DNA of 64,000 nt from Paraliobacillus sp044383835. Lineage in GTDB: Bacteria > Bacillota > Bacilli > Bacillales > Amphibacillaceae. Each line of letters begins with the position of its first letter. Position 1 is the stretch's first letter. Location of the stretch: contig NZ_JBISEP010000008.1 of assembly GCF_044383835.1 (NCBI RefSeq), positions 1 through 64,000 of the forward strand, in the 5' to 3' direction. The translations under genes and the position numbers were made by a program. The notes beneath the pieces were generated by a model. It had not been told where the DNA came from. It saw only the letters and a program-made list of their open reading frames with translations, and made no database searches. Positions 1-8,758 of the stretch are shown here, one piece after another.

Positions 1-72
1 TTAGCTACTTTAGGACGCGAACATAAAATAATTCAGTTGACTATTCTGACTCACCAACGTGATTTGACGTAG
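1..72 (+). CDS. C-terminal end of an unidentified protein (partial)
   Basis: Frame 1 is open from the first base and stops with TAG at 70-72, giving a 23-residue tail that contains LGREHKIIQLTILTHQ. A Rho-independent terminator follows 10 bases later, which supports a real gene end. The tail resembles the last strand of SMC/YhaN-like ATPases, where a conserved His follows a run of hydrophobics, but this is only an impression. The family cannot be decided from 23 residues. Confidence 0.45.
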   Translation, partial: LATLGREHKIIQLTILTHQRDLT

Positions 73-81
73 AACCAAAAT

Positions 82-107
82 AAAAAGAGCCACTTAGGCT
101 CTTTTTT
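82..107 (+). terminator. Rho-independent terminator
   Basis: The arms AAAAAGAGCC and GGCTCTTTTTT face each other across a 5-base loop and end in a T run. It closes the partial plus-strand gene. Because of the A run on the other side it may also work for the licH operon on the minus strand. Confidence 0.8.
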
Positions 108-232
108 CAAAATGGACTTAAATCTTATTTTTATCGCTTATTGATCACGTACTAAACGATACGTTATTTCTCGCTCACTTATTATCAGTTCAACGATGAT
201 TTCATCCATAAAGAGCAGTCGAAATAATCGCT

Positions 233-1555
233 TTACTTTTTATGAAAGAATTGTGGCAAGTATTCCTTATGTGCATCTAGCATTTCATCAACAATTTGCT
301 TTGCTACTGTATCGGATGCAACTAATGGATTAATTGTTAATGCTAGTATAGCAAGATCACGATCTCCTGTTACTGCGGCCTCGCAAGCAACACGTTCAAA
401 TGATTTAATTTGTTGTACAAGCCCACGTACAGGTACTGGTAAATCACCCATTGCGATTGGCTTCGGTCCTTCTTTTGTAATCACACAGCTAATTTCAACG
501 GCAGAATCATTAGGAATGCTCGCGATTGCACCATTATTTCTCGTATTAACTGGTTGAATATCTCTTTTATCATTATAAATACTTGCAATCAATCGGACTG
601 CTGCATCGGAATAATAAGCACCACCACGTTGCTCTAATTGTGGAGGTTTAATGTCTAAGTTAGGGTCTTTGTATAATTCAAAAAGATCTTTTTCCAGTTT
701 ATAAACCGTCTCCGCGCGTGTGCCTACCGTGTCTGCCTCTTGCTTCACTTTTTCGAATGCTTCTCTCATTTTATAATAATAGTTATGATAATAAGAAGGA
801 ATCGCTTTTAAGGATTTCAAGAGCTCAGGTTCCCATTCCATACCTTGCATGCTCTTTACATTACCTTCCTCGTCAAGCGATGTTAATGTGTCAATTAATT
901 CATTCATTACACTAACACCATCTACTTTGATATCTAATCCATATACCATATGGTTTAATCCACCAAAATCAATTCGTACTCTAGAATGTTCCACACCTAG
1001 TAACTCTGCAGCCGCTCTTTCCATACCGATTGGCACATTACATAATCCTACAACTTTATCAATATTGGAATATCTTAAAACTGCCTCTGTTACCATCCCA
1101 GCAGGGTTTGTAAAGTTAATTAGCCATGCGTTTGGACACAACTCTTCCATCTCTTTACATATATCTAAAATAACCGGGATCGTTCGCAACCCTTTAAATA
1201 ATCCACCAGGTCCATTTGTTTCTTGGCCTAATACACCGTATTTTAATGGGATTCGCTCATCTTTTCCACGCGCCTCCAACAAGCCTACACGTAATTGCGT
1301 AGTAACAAAATCAGCATCTTTTAATGCTTCTTTACGGTTTAAAGTTAGATGAACATCAATCGGTAATCCTGCTTTTTTGATCATACGTTTCGCAAGGTTA
1401 CCTACAATATCTAATTTTTCTTTCCCCTCTTCTATATCGACTAACCAAATTTCTGATATTGGCAATTCATCATAACATTTAATAAACCCTTCAATTAATT
1501 CTGGTGTATAACTAGATCCACCACCAATTGTTGTAATTTTTATACCCTTTTTCAC
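233..1555 (-). CDS. licH: 6-phospho-beta-glucosidase, GH4 family (LicH-like)
   Basis: 440 residues, the usual length of LicH/CelF. These enzymes hydrolyse phosphorylated cellobiose-type sugars in the cytosol by an NAD+ and divalent-metal-dependent redox mechanism. Visible features are the N-terminal Rossmann glycine motif TTIGGGSSYTPE (residues 8-19), QETNGPGG (111-118), NPAG (150-153) and the metal-site pair Cys172 (GLCN) and His202 (GLNH). An upstream AGGAGGGAT gives a clear ribosome site. It is the last gene of a minus-strand cellobiose PTS operon, 50 bases after the ROK kinase gene. The related GH4 gene at 51980 has the CDQP signature of alpha-type enzymes. This one has CNVP, fitting the beta-glucoside branch. 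Confidence 0.9.
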   Translation of the reverse strand: MKKGIKITTIGGGSSYTPELIEGFIKCYDELPISEIWLVDIEEGKEKLDIVGNLAKRMIKKAGLPIDVHLTLNRKEALKDADFVTTQLRVGLLEARGKDERIPLKYGVLGQETNGPGGLFKGLRTIPVILDICKEMEELCPNAWLINFTNPAGMVTEAVLRYSNIDKVVGLCNVPIGMERAAAELLGVEHSRVRIDFGGLNHMVYGLDIKVDGVSVMNELIDTLTSLDEEGNVKSMQGMEWEPELLKSLKAIPSYYHNYYYKMREAFEKVKQEADTVGTRAETVYKLEKDLFELYKDPNLDIKPPQLEQRGGAYYSDAAVRLIASIYNDKRDIQPVNTRNNGAIASIPNDSAVEISCVITKEGPKPIAMGDLPVPVRGLVQQIKSFERVACEAAVTGDRDLAILALTINPLVASDTVAKQIVDEMLDAHKEYLPQFFHKK

Positions 1556-1605
1556 TAGATATCCCTCCTAAATAATTGTAAACATCATTCATGATCTATT
1601 TAAAA

Positions 1606-2496
1606 TTAATTTTTGACTGCTTGCATTTTTTTGAAATGATAAAAAGCACCGAGCATACCCGCATCATTTTGATACTTGCATGGAACAACCGGTATTTCAA
1701 ATTCGTGCCAGTAGTGATATTCTTTTAGCTGTCGATTAATTTCCTGAATTAAGTAAGGTTGTGCACTAACACCACCACCAATTAATATTTTTTCAGGGTT
1801 TAATGTCACACAAAGATTGAAGATACCTCTTGAAATATGCTCAATCCAACTATCAATCATTTTTTTAACATGCGGATCGGTTAATGCATCTTCAAAAATG
1901 TCTGCACCTTCTACCTCTTCGTTTGTTTGCTTATAGGTCTTGTAGTCTTTTACTAGATTAGAGAATCCTGCTGTTTGGTGCATATTTTTCTTGTAATCAG
2001 AAGCAAGGTGCGTAATCATCATGCCGTACTCGCCTGCTCGTAGACGAGAGCCTCGATAGATATCACCATTTAGATAAATACAACCACCTATTCCTGTTCC
2101 TATCGTCATACAGATAAAACTCTCACACCCTTGGGCATTACCGGTATTCCTTTCTGCTAAGGCTGCACAATTCCCGTCATTTTCCGTCTCGACTGGCAAA
2201 GAAACTTCCTTCTCTAGTAATTGTTTAATATTTTTCCCATCTAATGCCGTGATTGCACCTGCTCGTTCTGAATAACCTGTATGGACATCAATATAGCCAG
2301 GCATACTAATCGCAATACCACGAATGTCATAACTCGTTTGATAGGTACGTACAGTCGAAAATAAATGATTTAAAAATCGATCTAAATCATTTGTTTCCGT
2401 CTTGTAAGTAGATGCTGTAATTATGTTACCGCTTGCATTTACCAAGCCATGTTTTATCTTTGTGCCTCCGAAATCAAACACAATTACATTGCTCAT
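1606..2496 (-). CDS. bglK: ROK family sugar kinase, probable beta-glucoside kinase
   Basis: 296 residues with the ROK/actin-fold ATPase pattern: phosphate-1 motif DFGGTKIKHG (residues 8-17), the substrate region ENDGNCAALAE with catalytic Asp107, and phosphate-2 motif GTGIGG (133-138). The cysteine-rich zinc site found in many ROK glucokinases and NagC repressors is missing, and there is no N-terminal helix-turn-helix, so it is a kinase rather than a repressor. Members of this subgroup phosphorylate cellobiose or other beta-glucosides at C6'. Sitting between EIIA and licH, it could phosphorylate disaccharides that enter without PTS phosphorylation and feed LicH. Glucose as substrate remains possible. 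Confidence 0.8.
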   Translation of the reverse strand: MSNVIVFDFGGTKIKHGLVNASGNIITASTYKTETNDLDRFLNHLFSTVRTYQTSYDIRGIAISMPGYIDVHTGYSERAGAITALDGKNIKQLLEKEVSLPVETENDGNCAALAERNTGNAQGCESFICMTIGTGIGGCIYLNGDIYRGSRLRAGEYGMMITHLASDYKKNMHQTAGFSNLVKDYKTYKQTNEEVEGADIFEDALTDPHVKKMIDSWIEHISRGIFNLCVTLNPEKILIGGGVSAQPYLIQEINRQLKEYHYWHEFEIPVVPCKYQNDAGMLGAFYHFKKMQAVKN

Positions 2497-2576
2497 TTAA
2501 TCCCTCGCAATCTAATAAAAAGGATCATTACTTCATACTCTTGTAATGATCCAATTTAACATCGGAATATATCCAA

Positions 2577-2894
2577 CTAGGAACCGAATCTTTTATACAT
2601 CTCAATCATTTCTTTTACTAATTCCTTGATCGTTTCTGTATTCATCAGCTGGTCTTCAGCGTGCATTAGGAACAAGGAAAACCTAAGCTCCTCTCCAGCA
2701 GCCTCTTTTTGAATTAATGAAGCATGCGCTTTATGCCCTTCAACAAAAAAGCTTTGAGATTCCTGTAGTTTTTCTTCTGCTTGATCAAAATCCCCATTTT
2801 TCGCTGCATAAAGAGCTTCCATTACTAGGCTTTTTGCTGATCCAACGTTACTAATAATTTGAAATGGAATCATTTCCAAACTCTCTTCAGTCAT
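2577..2894 (-). CDS. licA: PTS cellobiose/lichenan-type EIIA component
   Basis: 105 residues, all helical, matching the lactose/cellobiose (Lac) EIIA family that forms trimers and passes phosphate from HPr to EIIB. The phosphorylated histidine is expected at His78 in LFLMHAEDQLM, the family hallmark. It lies 110 bases downstream of licB and about 80 bases upstream of the kinase gene, in the same direction. It should work with the EIIB at 3005 and the EIIC at 4572. A second EIIA of the same family is at 36884. Confidence 0.92.
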   Translation of the reverse strand: MTEESLEMIPFQIISNVGSAKSLVMEALYAAKNGDFDQAEEKLQESQSFFVEGHKAHASLIQKEAAGEELRFSLFLMHAEDQLMNTETIKELVKEMIEMYKRFGS

Positions 2895-3004
2895 TTACAT
2901 TACACCTTTCAACTAACAGCCTAAATCTTGAATAAATCATCCCTGGTTTAAGCCTGATTTTACTTATTTTTTCATTTAACTCCTTATAATGCAAAGCAGT
3001 TAAA

Positions 3005-3322
3005 TTATTTATTATCGATCATTGTCAAAGCTGTTGCTAATACTTTTTCACCATTCATTGTGCCATAATCTTGCATATTAATTGCGTCTACTGGAATACC
3101 CTTGCCACTTAATTCTTTTTCATATTGAGGCTTCATATATCGCACTTGTGGTCCTAGTAATAAAACATCGACATTTTTCTTTGCGAAAGCATCATTGGAT
3201 TCTGAAGCAGAAACAGCAAAGATATCCGCTTCCAAACCTTGCGCTTCTGCTGCTTTTTGCATTTTTGATACCAATAAACTTGTACTCATTCCTGCTGAAC
3301 AAACTAACATAATTGTTTTCAT
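3005..3322 (-). CDS. licB: PTS cellobiose/lichenan-type EIIB component
   Basis: 105 residues with the N-terminal phosphocysteine loop MLVCSAGMSTSLLV. Cys8 is the residue that takes phosphate from EIIA and gives it to the sugar in EIIC. The fold and length are those of CelA/LicB. The gene starts 323 bases downstream of the preceding DUF3284 gene, and a small inverted repeat (3441-3456) lies in that gap, so it may have its own promoter rather than rely only on read-through from the EIIC gene. Confidence 0.92.
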   Translation of the reverse strand: MKTIMLVCSAGMSTSLLVSKMQKAAEAQGLEADIFAVSASESNDAFAKKNVDVLLLGPQVRYMKPQYEKELSGKGIPVDAINMQDYGTMNGEKVLATALTMIDNK

Positions 3323-3440
3323 TGAAATTCTCCTCCATTTTTTATATCCTCATGAAGCATATGGATATGATATTAGTATTGAAAACATTCTCATTGTAAA
3401 GCAAATAGCCACTTCTTTCGAATGATTTCAATCAATAAAT

Positions 3441-3456
3441 TGATAAACTTTTATCA
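3441..3456. promoter_or_regulatory. Candidate operator upstream of licB
   Basis: TGATAAA and TTTATCA form a perfect 7-base inverted repeat around a 2-base spacer, about 120 bases before the licB start in a 320-base gap. The symmetry suits a dimeric repressor or activator. No regulator gene for this operon lies in the window, so the binding protein is unknown. Confidence 0.35.
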
Positions 3457-3644
3457 TTATATTTAATCCGAGCAAACATCTCTTTAAAAGATGAAATACC
3501 TGTTTATCCTTCTCGATAAAAGTTAGTTAAGCCAAAAGATTTGCTTTTTTCGGATGTGGCTTCAAATTCATACTGCTTTTGCATCTCGAATCATCTTTTA
3601 ATGACAGAGACTTTGTCAATAGATAACACTTCTCCCCTCAATCA

Positions 3645-4085
3645 CTATCCTTCAGCTTTGTTAAAGTAAGCTGCTTCTATTTGTTTAAGCATTTGCTTAA
3701 ATCTCTTTTTCTTCATCGGAGACAAAAATAAACCAAAAATCGTATCATTCATGTTTTGAAGGAATCCGAATGATTTCATTGTTTCATTATAGTGTAATTC
3801 ACAGCTTTCATTGTCTATCGGACGAATCTGATAGGATACTAAAAAATCATTTTTATTACTAGTTGTTCGATACGCATAGGATTCATTTTTTCTAGCTTCT
3901 TCAATTCGAAGCGTCGCTTTAGCATGCTTTGAAAAAGTCTTTGTGTATTCGAATCCTTCCAGCTGTTTTTCTGGTATTTTTTTTTCTGTTTGTGATTCAA
4001 TGTCTGCTAAAACAGAATTGATAATCGTTTCATATAAAAATTCAGCTGGAACTTGCATTTTTTGAACTATTTCCATTAGATTCAC
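3645..4085 (-). CDS. DUF3284 domain protein, PTS-associated
   Basis: 146 residues resembling DUF3284, a cytosolic family with a START/Bet-v1-like look that often lies beside cellobiose-type PTS genes in Firmicutes. No signal peptide or membrane segment is present. A basic stretch near the C-terminus (SPMKKKRFKQMLKQ) is typical of the family. Its start overlaps the stop of the small membrane gene at 4082 by 4 bases, implying translational coupling. The molecular role of the family is not known. Position suggests a function tied to cellobiose uptake. Confidence 0.75.
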   Translation of the reverse strand: MNLMEIVQKMQVPAEFLYETIINSVLADIESQTEKKIPEKQLEGFEYTKTFSKHAKATLRIEEARKNESYAYRTTSNKNDFLVSYQIRPIDNESCELHYNETMKSFGFLQNMNDTIFGLFLSPMKKKRFKQMLKQIEAAYFNKAEG

Positions 4086-4264
4086 CTAATCTTTTTTCGT
4101 TTTTTCTTTCCCCTAATCAAGATAAAGATACCAACTACAATAAGAAAGAGTGCAGTAGTCAAATTAAAAATATTGTATGTTCCTGTCTTAGCGTTAGCGC
4201 TGATTACGAATAACAGACAGCCCATACTAAGTAGAACCCATCCTGATTTATTCACATTCATCAT
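4082..4264 (-). CDS. Small two-helix membrane protein in the cellobiose operon
   Basis: 60 residues with two hydrophobic segments (about residues 8-24 and 32-49) and a strongly basic tail (RGKKKRKKIR), so the C-terminus is probably cytosolic. It sits 6 bases after the 74-residue gene and overlaps the DUF3284 gene by 4 bases, so it is clearly co-translated. I do not recognise a family. Placement next to EIIC suggests an accessory membrane partner, which is inference only. Confidence 0.6.
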   Translation of the reverse strand: MMNVNKSGWVLLSMGCLLFVISANAKTGTYNIFNLTTALFLIVVGIFILIRGKKKRKKIR

Positions 4265-4270
4265 CCTTTT

Positions 4271-4495
4271 TTATTCGGCAGGGGAAACACGGAAGTAAAG
4301 AACAGTACCCCAAGGCTGGCCTTTAATGACTTTCTTTACCAATTTCGATGCATCTTCTAAATTCTTCATATTTGTTTCGAAATAAAGGTTTATTCCCTTT
4401 TTTTCTTTATAGGAAAATTCAACACCATCTTCCTTGTAGTTGTTTAATAGATCAATAATTTTGTCTTGATGTACTGCAGAACTAATTTCAATCAA
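4271..4495 (-). CDS. Small hypothetical protein in the cellobiose operon
   Basis: 74 residues, soluble, mixed alpha/beta, no cysteines and no membrane segment. An AAGGAGAAG-type ribosome site precedes the ATG. It is the first gene after the EIIC gene (76 bases downstream) and is followed almost without a gap by two more small genes. I recognise no family. The trio appears to be an inserted accessory module between EIIC and EIIB. Confidence 0.6.
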   Translation of the reverse strand: MIEISSAVHQDKIIDLLNNYKEDGVEFSYKEKKGINLYFETNMKNLEDASKLVKKVIKGQPWGTVLYFRVSPAE

Positions 4496-4571
4496 TTTTA
4501 CTTCTCCTTTCTTTAAACCTTAAGAAGGATAAGCCACTTCACCATGGAAGCGGCCTCCTTCAATTAAGCAT

Positions 4572-6017
4572 TTAACCTTGTATTGAATTGTTATCACTTT
4601 CTGAATCTACAACTGGATCTTCTTTAGTCAAATCCGGATCCATTTTGTTTGCGGAAATAACAAACGGAAGCCAAATCAAGAATGACGCTACCATAGCTAC
4701 CAATGTAACGATTGGGGCACGCCAGTCTGCACCTGTTGCCAAGTACGAGAATAAGAACGGCGGAGTAACCCAAGCTACTACTACTGATACTGGAGCAACT
4801 AACCCTAAAATTGTTGCAAAATAACCGATAGCAACAGATACCACTGGTGCAATCAAGAACGGAATGAACATGAGTGGGTTTAATACAATTGGTAAACCAA
4901 ACATGATCGGTTCATTGATATTAAAAATACCAGGTCCTACTGACAAGTTCGCAATTGTACGGTAATCTTTACGTTTAGAGAATAGTAGAAGCGCGATGAT
5001 TAAGATAATCGTTCCACCAGAACCACCATACCAAACATAAGCATCAAACGATCCACGCACCCACATGTAGCCACTTTCAAGAACTGCATCCATTCCACCT
5101 TGTTGGAACAGGTTCACGTTTTCTAGTTGTGCAACACCGAATACCCCTTCTAAAATTGGAGCAAGTACGTTCGGGCCGTGAATTCCAAAGAACCAGAACA
5201 ATTGAACAAATAAGGTAACTAAGATAACTGCTCCAAACCCTTGTGATAGTCCGAGAAGCGGGAGAGCAATTGTTTCTTGTAGCCATTGTAAGAATGTCAA
5301 GTCAGGAACGAGCTTAGAGAATACATAATAGAAAAGACCAACAACATATAAAGCGACCGTAGCAGGGATAATCGCTGCAAACGCTTTAGAAATAGCTGGC
5401 GGAACAGATTCCGGCAACTTAATCGTAATGTCTTTCAACATTAATTTAACATAAATCATCGTAGCTACAAAACCAATAATCATTGCAGTAAAGAAGAAGT
5501 TAGCATCTAAGTTACTTAACGGAAGCCAGCCCCAACCCGCTGCTGTGATACCTTCACTAGTTGCTGCCCAACCAGCATTATTGATAGAATCAACTGTTTC
5601 TTGGTTTAAATTTAGTCCTGTAATGGAACCAGAGAATGAGAATGTTATACCAGCGATTGAAGCTGCTGTAGAAACAATCCCCCCAGATAATTCGTTTACA
5701 CCATACGCTTTGGCAAGGTTAAAACCCCATGAAAATACGAAAATTAGACCGGCAATTGCAAGCGTTCCATTCCATATAAATCCATTGATTGCAATAATAT
5801 CTTTAATTATTGGAATGGTATTTCCGTCATATCCATCAAAAAATTGCGGTGGTAAATCTCGCAAAAGCGCATTAAGCATAACCGCGACAGAACCAGCCAT
5901 TGTTGCTGGAATCGTTCCAACAAATGCATCCCTCAAAGCAACAAGGTGCTTTTGTCCACCAATTTTACCTGCGATAGGTAGAAAATACTTTTCTAGCAAT
6001 GTAATTAAAAAATTCAT
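4572..6017 (-). CDS. licC: PTS cellobiose/lichenan-type EIIC permease
   Basis: 481 residues, about ten membrane helices, of the Lac/cellobiose EIIC family that translocates and presents the disaccharide for phosphorylation. Family marks include the repeated hydrophobic segments, the HGPNVLAPI loop, and GPGIFNINEPIMFGLPIV, the conserved NEP sugar-site motif. It is somewhat longer than the common 410-450 residues because of inserts in the first half. An AAGGGAGGG ribosome site precedes the ATG. It heads the operon after a 1.4-kb upstream gap. Its EIIB and EIIA partners are encoded at 3005 and 2577. Confidence 0.9.
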   Translation of the reverse strand: MNFLITLLEKYFLPIAGKIGGQKHLVALRDAFVGTIPATMAGSVAVMLNALLRDLPPQFFDGYDGNTIPIIKDIIAINGFIWNGTLAIAGLIFVFSWGFNLAKAYGVNELSGGIVSTAASIAGITFSFSGSITGLNLNQETVDSINNAGWAATSEGITAAGWGWLPLSNLDANFFFTAMIIGFVATMIYVKLMLKDITIKLPESVPPAISKAFAAIIPATVALYVVGLFYYVFSKLVPDLTFLQWLQETIALPLLGLSQGFGAVILVTLFVQLFWFFGIHGPNVLAPILEGVFGVAQLENVNLFQQGGMDAVLESGYMWVRGSFDAYVWYGGSGGTIILIIALLLFSKRKDYRTIANLSVGPGIFNINEPIMFGLPIVLNPLMFIPFLIAPVVSVAIGYFATILGLVAPVSVVVAWVTPPFLFSYLATGADWRAPIVTLVAMVASFLIWLPFVISANKMDPDLTKEDPVVDSESDNNSIQG

Positions 6018-6468
6018 TAACGATACCCTCCCTTTAAGGAATAATAAAATAAGATCAATACTAACACGGTGTCACATCTTGGAGTATCTTGTTTCCTATA
6101 GCTTCTTTTCTTATTTCCTCTACACCACTCCCTTCAATCCTAGCCGTAAATGCTAATTTTTGATGACCCACTTCTTTGCAATATCGCTTTTGTCAAATCG
6201 ATTGATAACTTACTTCTAAAATCACTAGCTGACAAAAGAAAGTCTATAAAACTTATATTGTTGACAACAACAGAATAGAACAATTTATTGAGCAATAACC
6301 CCTTGCTCTAGCTGTTGTTATAACCAAATCTTCAATTTAACCTGTTTTAAAATCGTAATTTTTTGTGTAGAAATAAGTGCTTGTGTTTTTTTATGTATAA
6401 GGTTTTATGGATAATTTTAATAACTAATTCCGCCACACACCTCACAATGTATAAGTGAAAATCAACAA

Positions 6469-6483
6469 TTGCAAGCGCATTCA
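6469..6483. promoter_or_regulatory. Candidate cre (CcpA) site
   Basis: TTGCAAGCGCATTCA matches the catabolite-responsive element consensus WTGNAANCGNWNNCW at every fixed position. It is about 450 bases upstream of licC, far for a classical operator, so it may act on a distal promoter. CcpA binding is inferred from the match only. Confidence 0.45.
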
Positions 6484-7120
6484 TTTTGTGACTGCTACGT
6501 TTGTAATTATTACGAACAAACAGAAACTACATGTGACAAATCTTTTTATTGCTAATTATCTTAGAATATTGATTAAACTGACATTGGTGTACGAAGACAA
6601 TATTCAATTTCATTACAACCATCTAGATTTGTTATAACAAAGATGTTCTTTCTAGTATTAAATGATATAAAATCAATTATTTACGTAACTTTTCTGTTTA
6701 GACTAAGAGGAGTACTGCCTGTTACATATGAACTATTTTTGTGACATAGCGGTGAACAATTGGACTAGATTCATATGGTTAAGTAATTCATTGTTCTTAT
6801 ATAATCAAGTGTCTCTATGTTTATAACTATTCTAATAATCTTAGAATATAACAACTCTTTTGAGCTTAATTTACTTGATTTACATTTATTATACTAATTC
6901 CAAACACATTTGTATACTGTTTTTTGTACTTTTTTTAAAAAGTATCTCAAAATGTTAATATTTTTGTTAACGTATTACTCATAAGCATACAATTAATACA
7001 ATTGTTAATACAATAAAACATTTTAAAAATAAATACGTAGTCTTGTTTCAATCATTAGATTCGAGTCTCATACGGACATTAAAATCACCGAAAAATAGCA
7101 ATTATCCTTTTATCTTAACA

Positions 7121-7178
7121 ACAATAAAACAGCCGTCAATCCCATTCTACCATGGAATTTCGGCTGTTTGTTTATTGT
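7121..7178. terminator. Bidirectional terminator-like hairpin
   Basis: A long imperfect inverted repeat with outer arms ACAATAAA/TTTATTGT and inner arms ACAGCCG/CGGCTGT, and T-rich ends on both strands. It lies about 250 bases after the end of the minus-strand monooxygenase gene at 7430 and could terminate it. Confidence 0.6.
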
Positions 7179-7429
7179 ATTAAACAATTGAAATGAAAAA
7201 TGATTTTATTATTTTATTTCATTAAAATCTTTTAATAAAACGTTGTATATGTTTCATGTTTAAGAAGAGTAATTGTAAAATGAATACAGTTAAATAAAAA
7301 TAGAACGCATTTAATTGTATCCGACTAATTCAGTACATACACAAGATAAACAGGAAAAACATTGTATCAATAAAAAATTGTAATTACAATTTAAACCATC
7401 CTATAAATTAACTGATTTGTTATTACTAT

Positions 7430-8431
7430 TTAAAACAACTCCTTCGCCAATAATCGATATACATTTAAACGTTTTTCCTGTGAATGCGGAATACTACAAA
7501 TCATTGCTTCATCGTAACCATAATAGTCCTTCTCTTCTTGTAGCGTCTTTGCAATTTCTTTTGCATCTCCAACTAAATGAATTTTACGATTTTCGTTTAT
7601 TATCATGCGATCCATTTCTGTCAAAGGGTAGTCGCGTGCTTCCTCTGGTGTCATGACGCGCGTGATTTTCCCTCTCATAAATAACAAACGCCAAATATCT
7701 TGTGGCTTCGCTTCAAATTCAGCTTCTTCTTTTGTTTCAGCGACTGTTATCATATAAGAAACGTTTATTTCTGGTTTTTGCATAAAAGCAGAAGGTTGGA
7801 AATTCTTTTTATACGTATCTAAAATCTCTTTCGACATCTGACCATTGAAAAATTGTGCAAAAGAATAACCTACCCCTCTACGACCTGCCTCAACAGCACT
7901 ATTACCGCTCGATCCTAACAACCATGCCTCTGGTAAAACAATTTGGTCTGGTGTGGCAATTGTTTTATGATATAAACGATCTTTAGGTACTTCGTCATGC
8001 ATTAACTGCAATGCCGCATCAAATTTTTCATACATATTGTTTACCATAGGTTGCCGTCCTTCAGATAAAGCATATATTGCGTGATTATCCCCGCCAGGAG
8101 CTCGACCAACACCAAAGTCAACTCGCCCCGGCGCATAGGCACTCAAGGTTTTAAATACCTCAGCCAATTTCAATGGGGAATAATGCATCATCATCACTCC
8201 ACCCGTTCCGATACGAATATTTTTTGTTTTTGCAGTTAAAAAGGCTGTCGAAATTTCTGGAGCAGAGCTTGCAAAAACATTCGTGTCTGAACCGGCATGA
8301 TGTTCGGCCATCCACATGCGATGGTAGCCTAATTCATCTCCTAATATGGCTAGCTCTTCTGCCTTTTTTAACGCATCTGTCGCTTTGTTCCCTCTCGTAA
8401 TAGGTGCTTGATCTAGAATACTTAATCTCAT
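7430..8431 (-). CDS. LLM class flavin-dependent oxidoreductase (luciferase-like)
   Basis: 333 residues of the bacterial-luciferase-like F420/FMN superfamily, in the subgroup that starts LSILDQAPI and carries WMAEHH (about residues 41-46), IGTGGVMM and VDFGVGRAPGG. These motifs line the flavin-binding TIM barrel. The protein resembles B. subtilis YceB-type enzymes of unknown substrate. A similar but distant paralog lies 330 bases upstream (8759), with a DUF896 gene between. All face the same way as an Rrf2 regulator gene, suggesting one transcription unit. Substrate cannot be assigned. Confidence 0.85.
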   Translation of the reverse strand: MRLSILDQAPITRGNKATDALKKAEELAILGDELGYHRMWMAEHHAGSDTNVFASSAPEISTAFLTAKTKNIRIGTGGVMMMHYSPLKLAEVFKTLSAYAPGRVDFGVGRAPGGDNHAIYALSEGRQPMVNNMYEKFDAALQLMHDEVPKDRLYHKTIATPDQIVLPEAWLLGSSGNSAVEAGRRGVGYSFAQFFNGQMSKEILDTYKKNFQPSAFMQKPEINVSYMITVAETKEEAEFEAKPQDIWRLLFMRGKITRVMTPEEARDYPLTEMDRMIINENRKIHLVGDAKEIAKTLQEEKDYYGYDEAMICSIPHSQEKRLNVYRLLAKELF

Positions 8432-8476
8432 TTAGATAACATCCTTCCCATAAAAAATGAATCATTATTTTTCGAT

Positions 8477-8704
8477 TTAGTGTAGAATATCTTGTTTCTG
8501 TTCTTCACGTAATTTATCAGGTGTTACATCATTACCAAGCGGATCAATGACCTTCACCCCAGAAAAAGTACTTATCATTTGTCCTCGAATTTCGCGCAAG
8601 TAATCCTCGCGTAACACTTGTTGTTCTACTCGTTCAGCATTTGTCAAACCTTCTTCGCGTTGCTTTTTCGCTAATTCATTAATACGCCCTAAACTTTTAA
8701 TCAT
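8477..8704 (-). CDS. DUF896 family protein (YnzC-like)
   Basis: 75 residues matching DUF896: INELAKKQREEGLT near the start, EQQVLREDYLREIRGQ in the middle and VIDPLGNDVTP near the end. The family forms a small two-helix bundle and is found throughout Bacilli. Its exact role is unsettled, although B. subtilis members have been linked to the SOS region and protein stability. It lies between the two luciferase-like genes, 46 bases upstream of the first. Confidence 0.9.
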   Translation of the reverse strand: MIKSLGRINELAKKQREEGLTNAERVEQQVLREDYLREIRGQMISTFSGVKVIDPLGNDVTPDKLREEQKQDILH

Positions 8705-8758
8705 TTTGTTTTCTCACCACGCTTCTTATTCATTTTTTCTATAAAAACATACGAGCAC

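Larger units (their letters stand above)
6018..7429. other. Long AT-rich intergenic region
   Basis: About 1.4 kb without a convincing gene. The 60-codon plus-strand ORF at 6455-6637 has no ribosome site and no recognisable composition. The stretch holds the promoter region of the licC operon, one good catabolite-repression (cre) match and a long inverted repeat near 7121. Runs such as repeated AATACAATTGTTAATACAAT around 6990-7015 are simple AT-rich sequence. Confidence 0.6.

Noticed and set aside
849..1352. 167-codon plus-strand ORF opposite licH
   Set aside because: Lies wholly within the licH gene on the other strand, lacks a ribosome site and reads as an antisense shadow.
1606..2496. ROK transcriptional repressor (NagC/XylR type)
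   Set aside because: The protein begins directly with the ATPase phosphate-1 motif and has no helix-turn-helix domain.
5545..6156. 203-codon plus-strand ORF opposite licC
   Set aside because: Antisense to the permease gene. Its composition reflects reverse-complemented membrane codons and no start signal is present.
6455..6637. 60-codon ORF in the gene-free region
   Set aside because: No ribosome site, atypical composition and no family resemblance.
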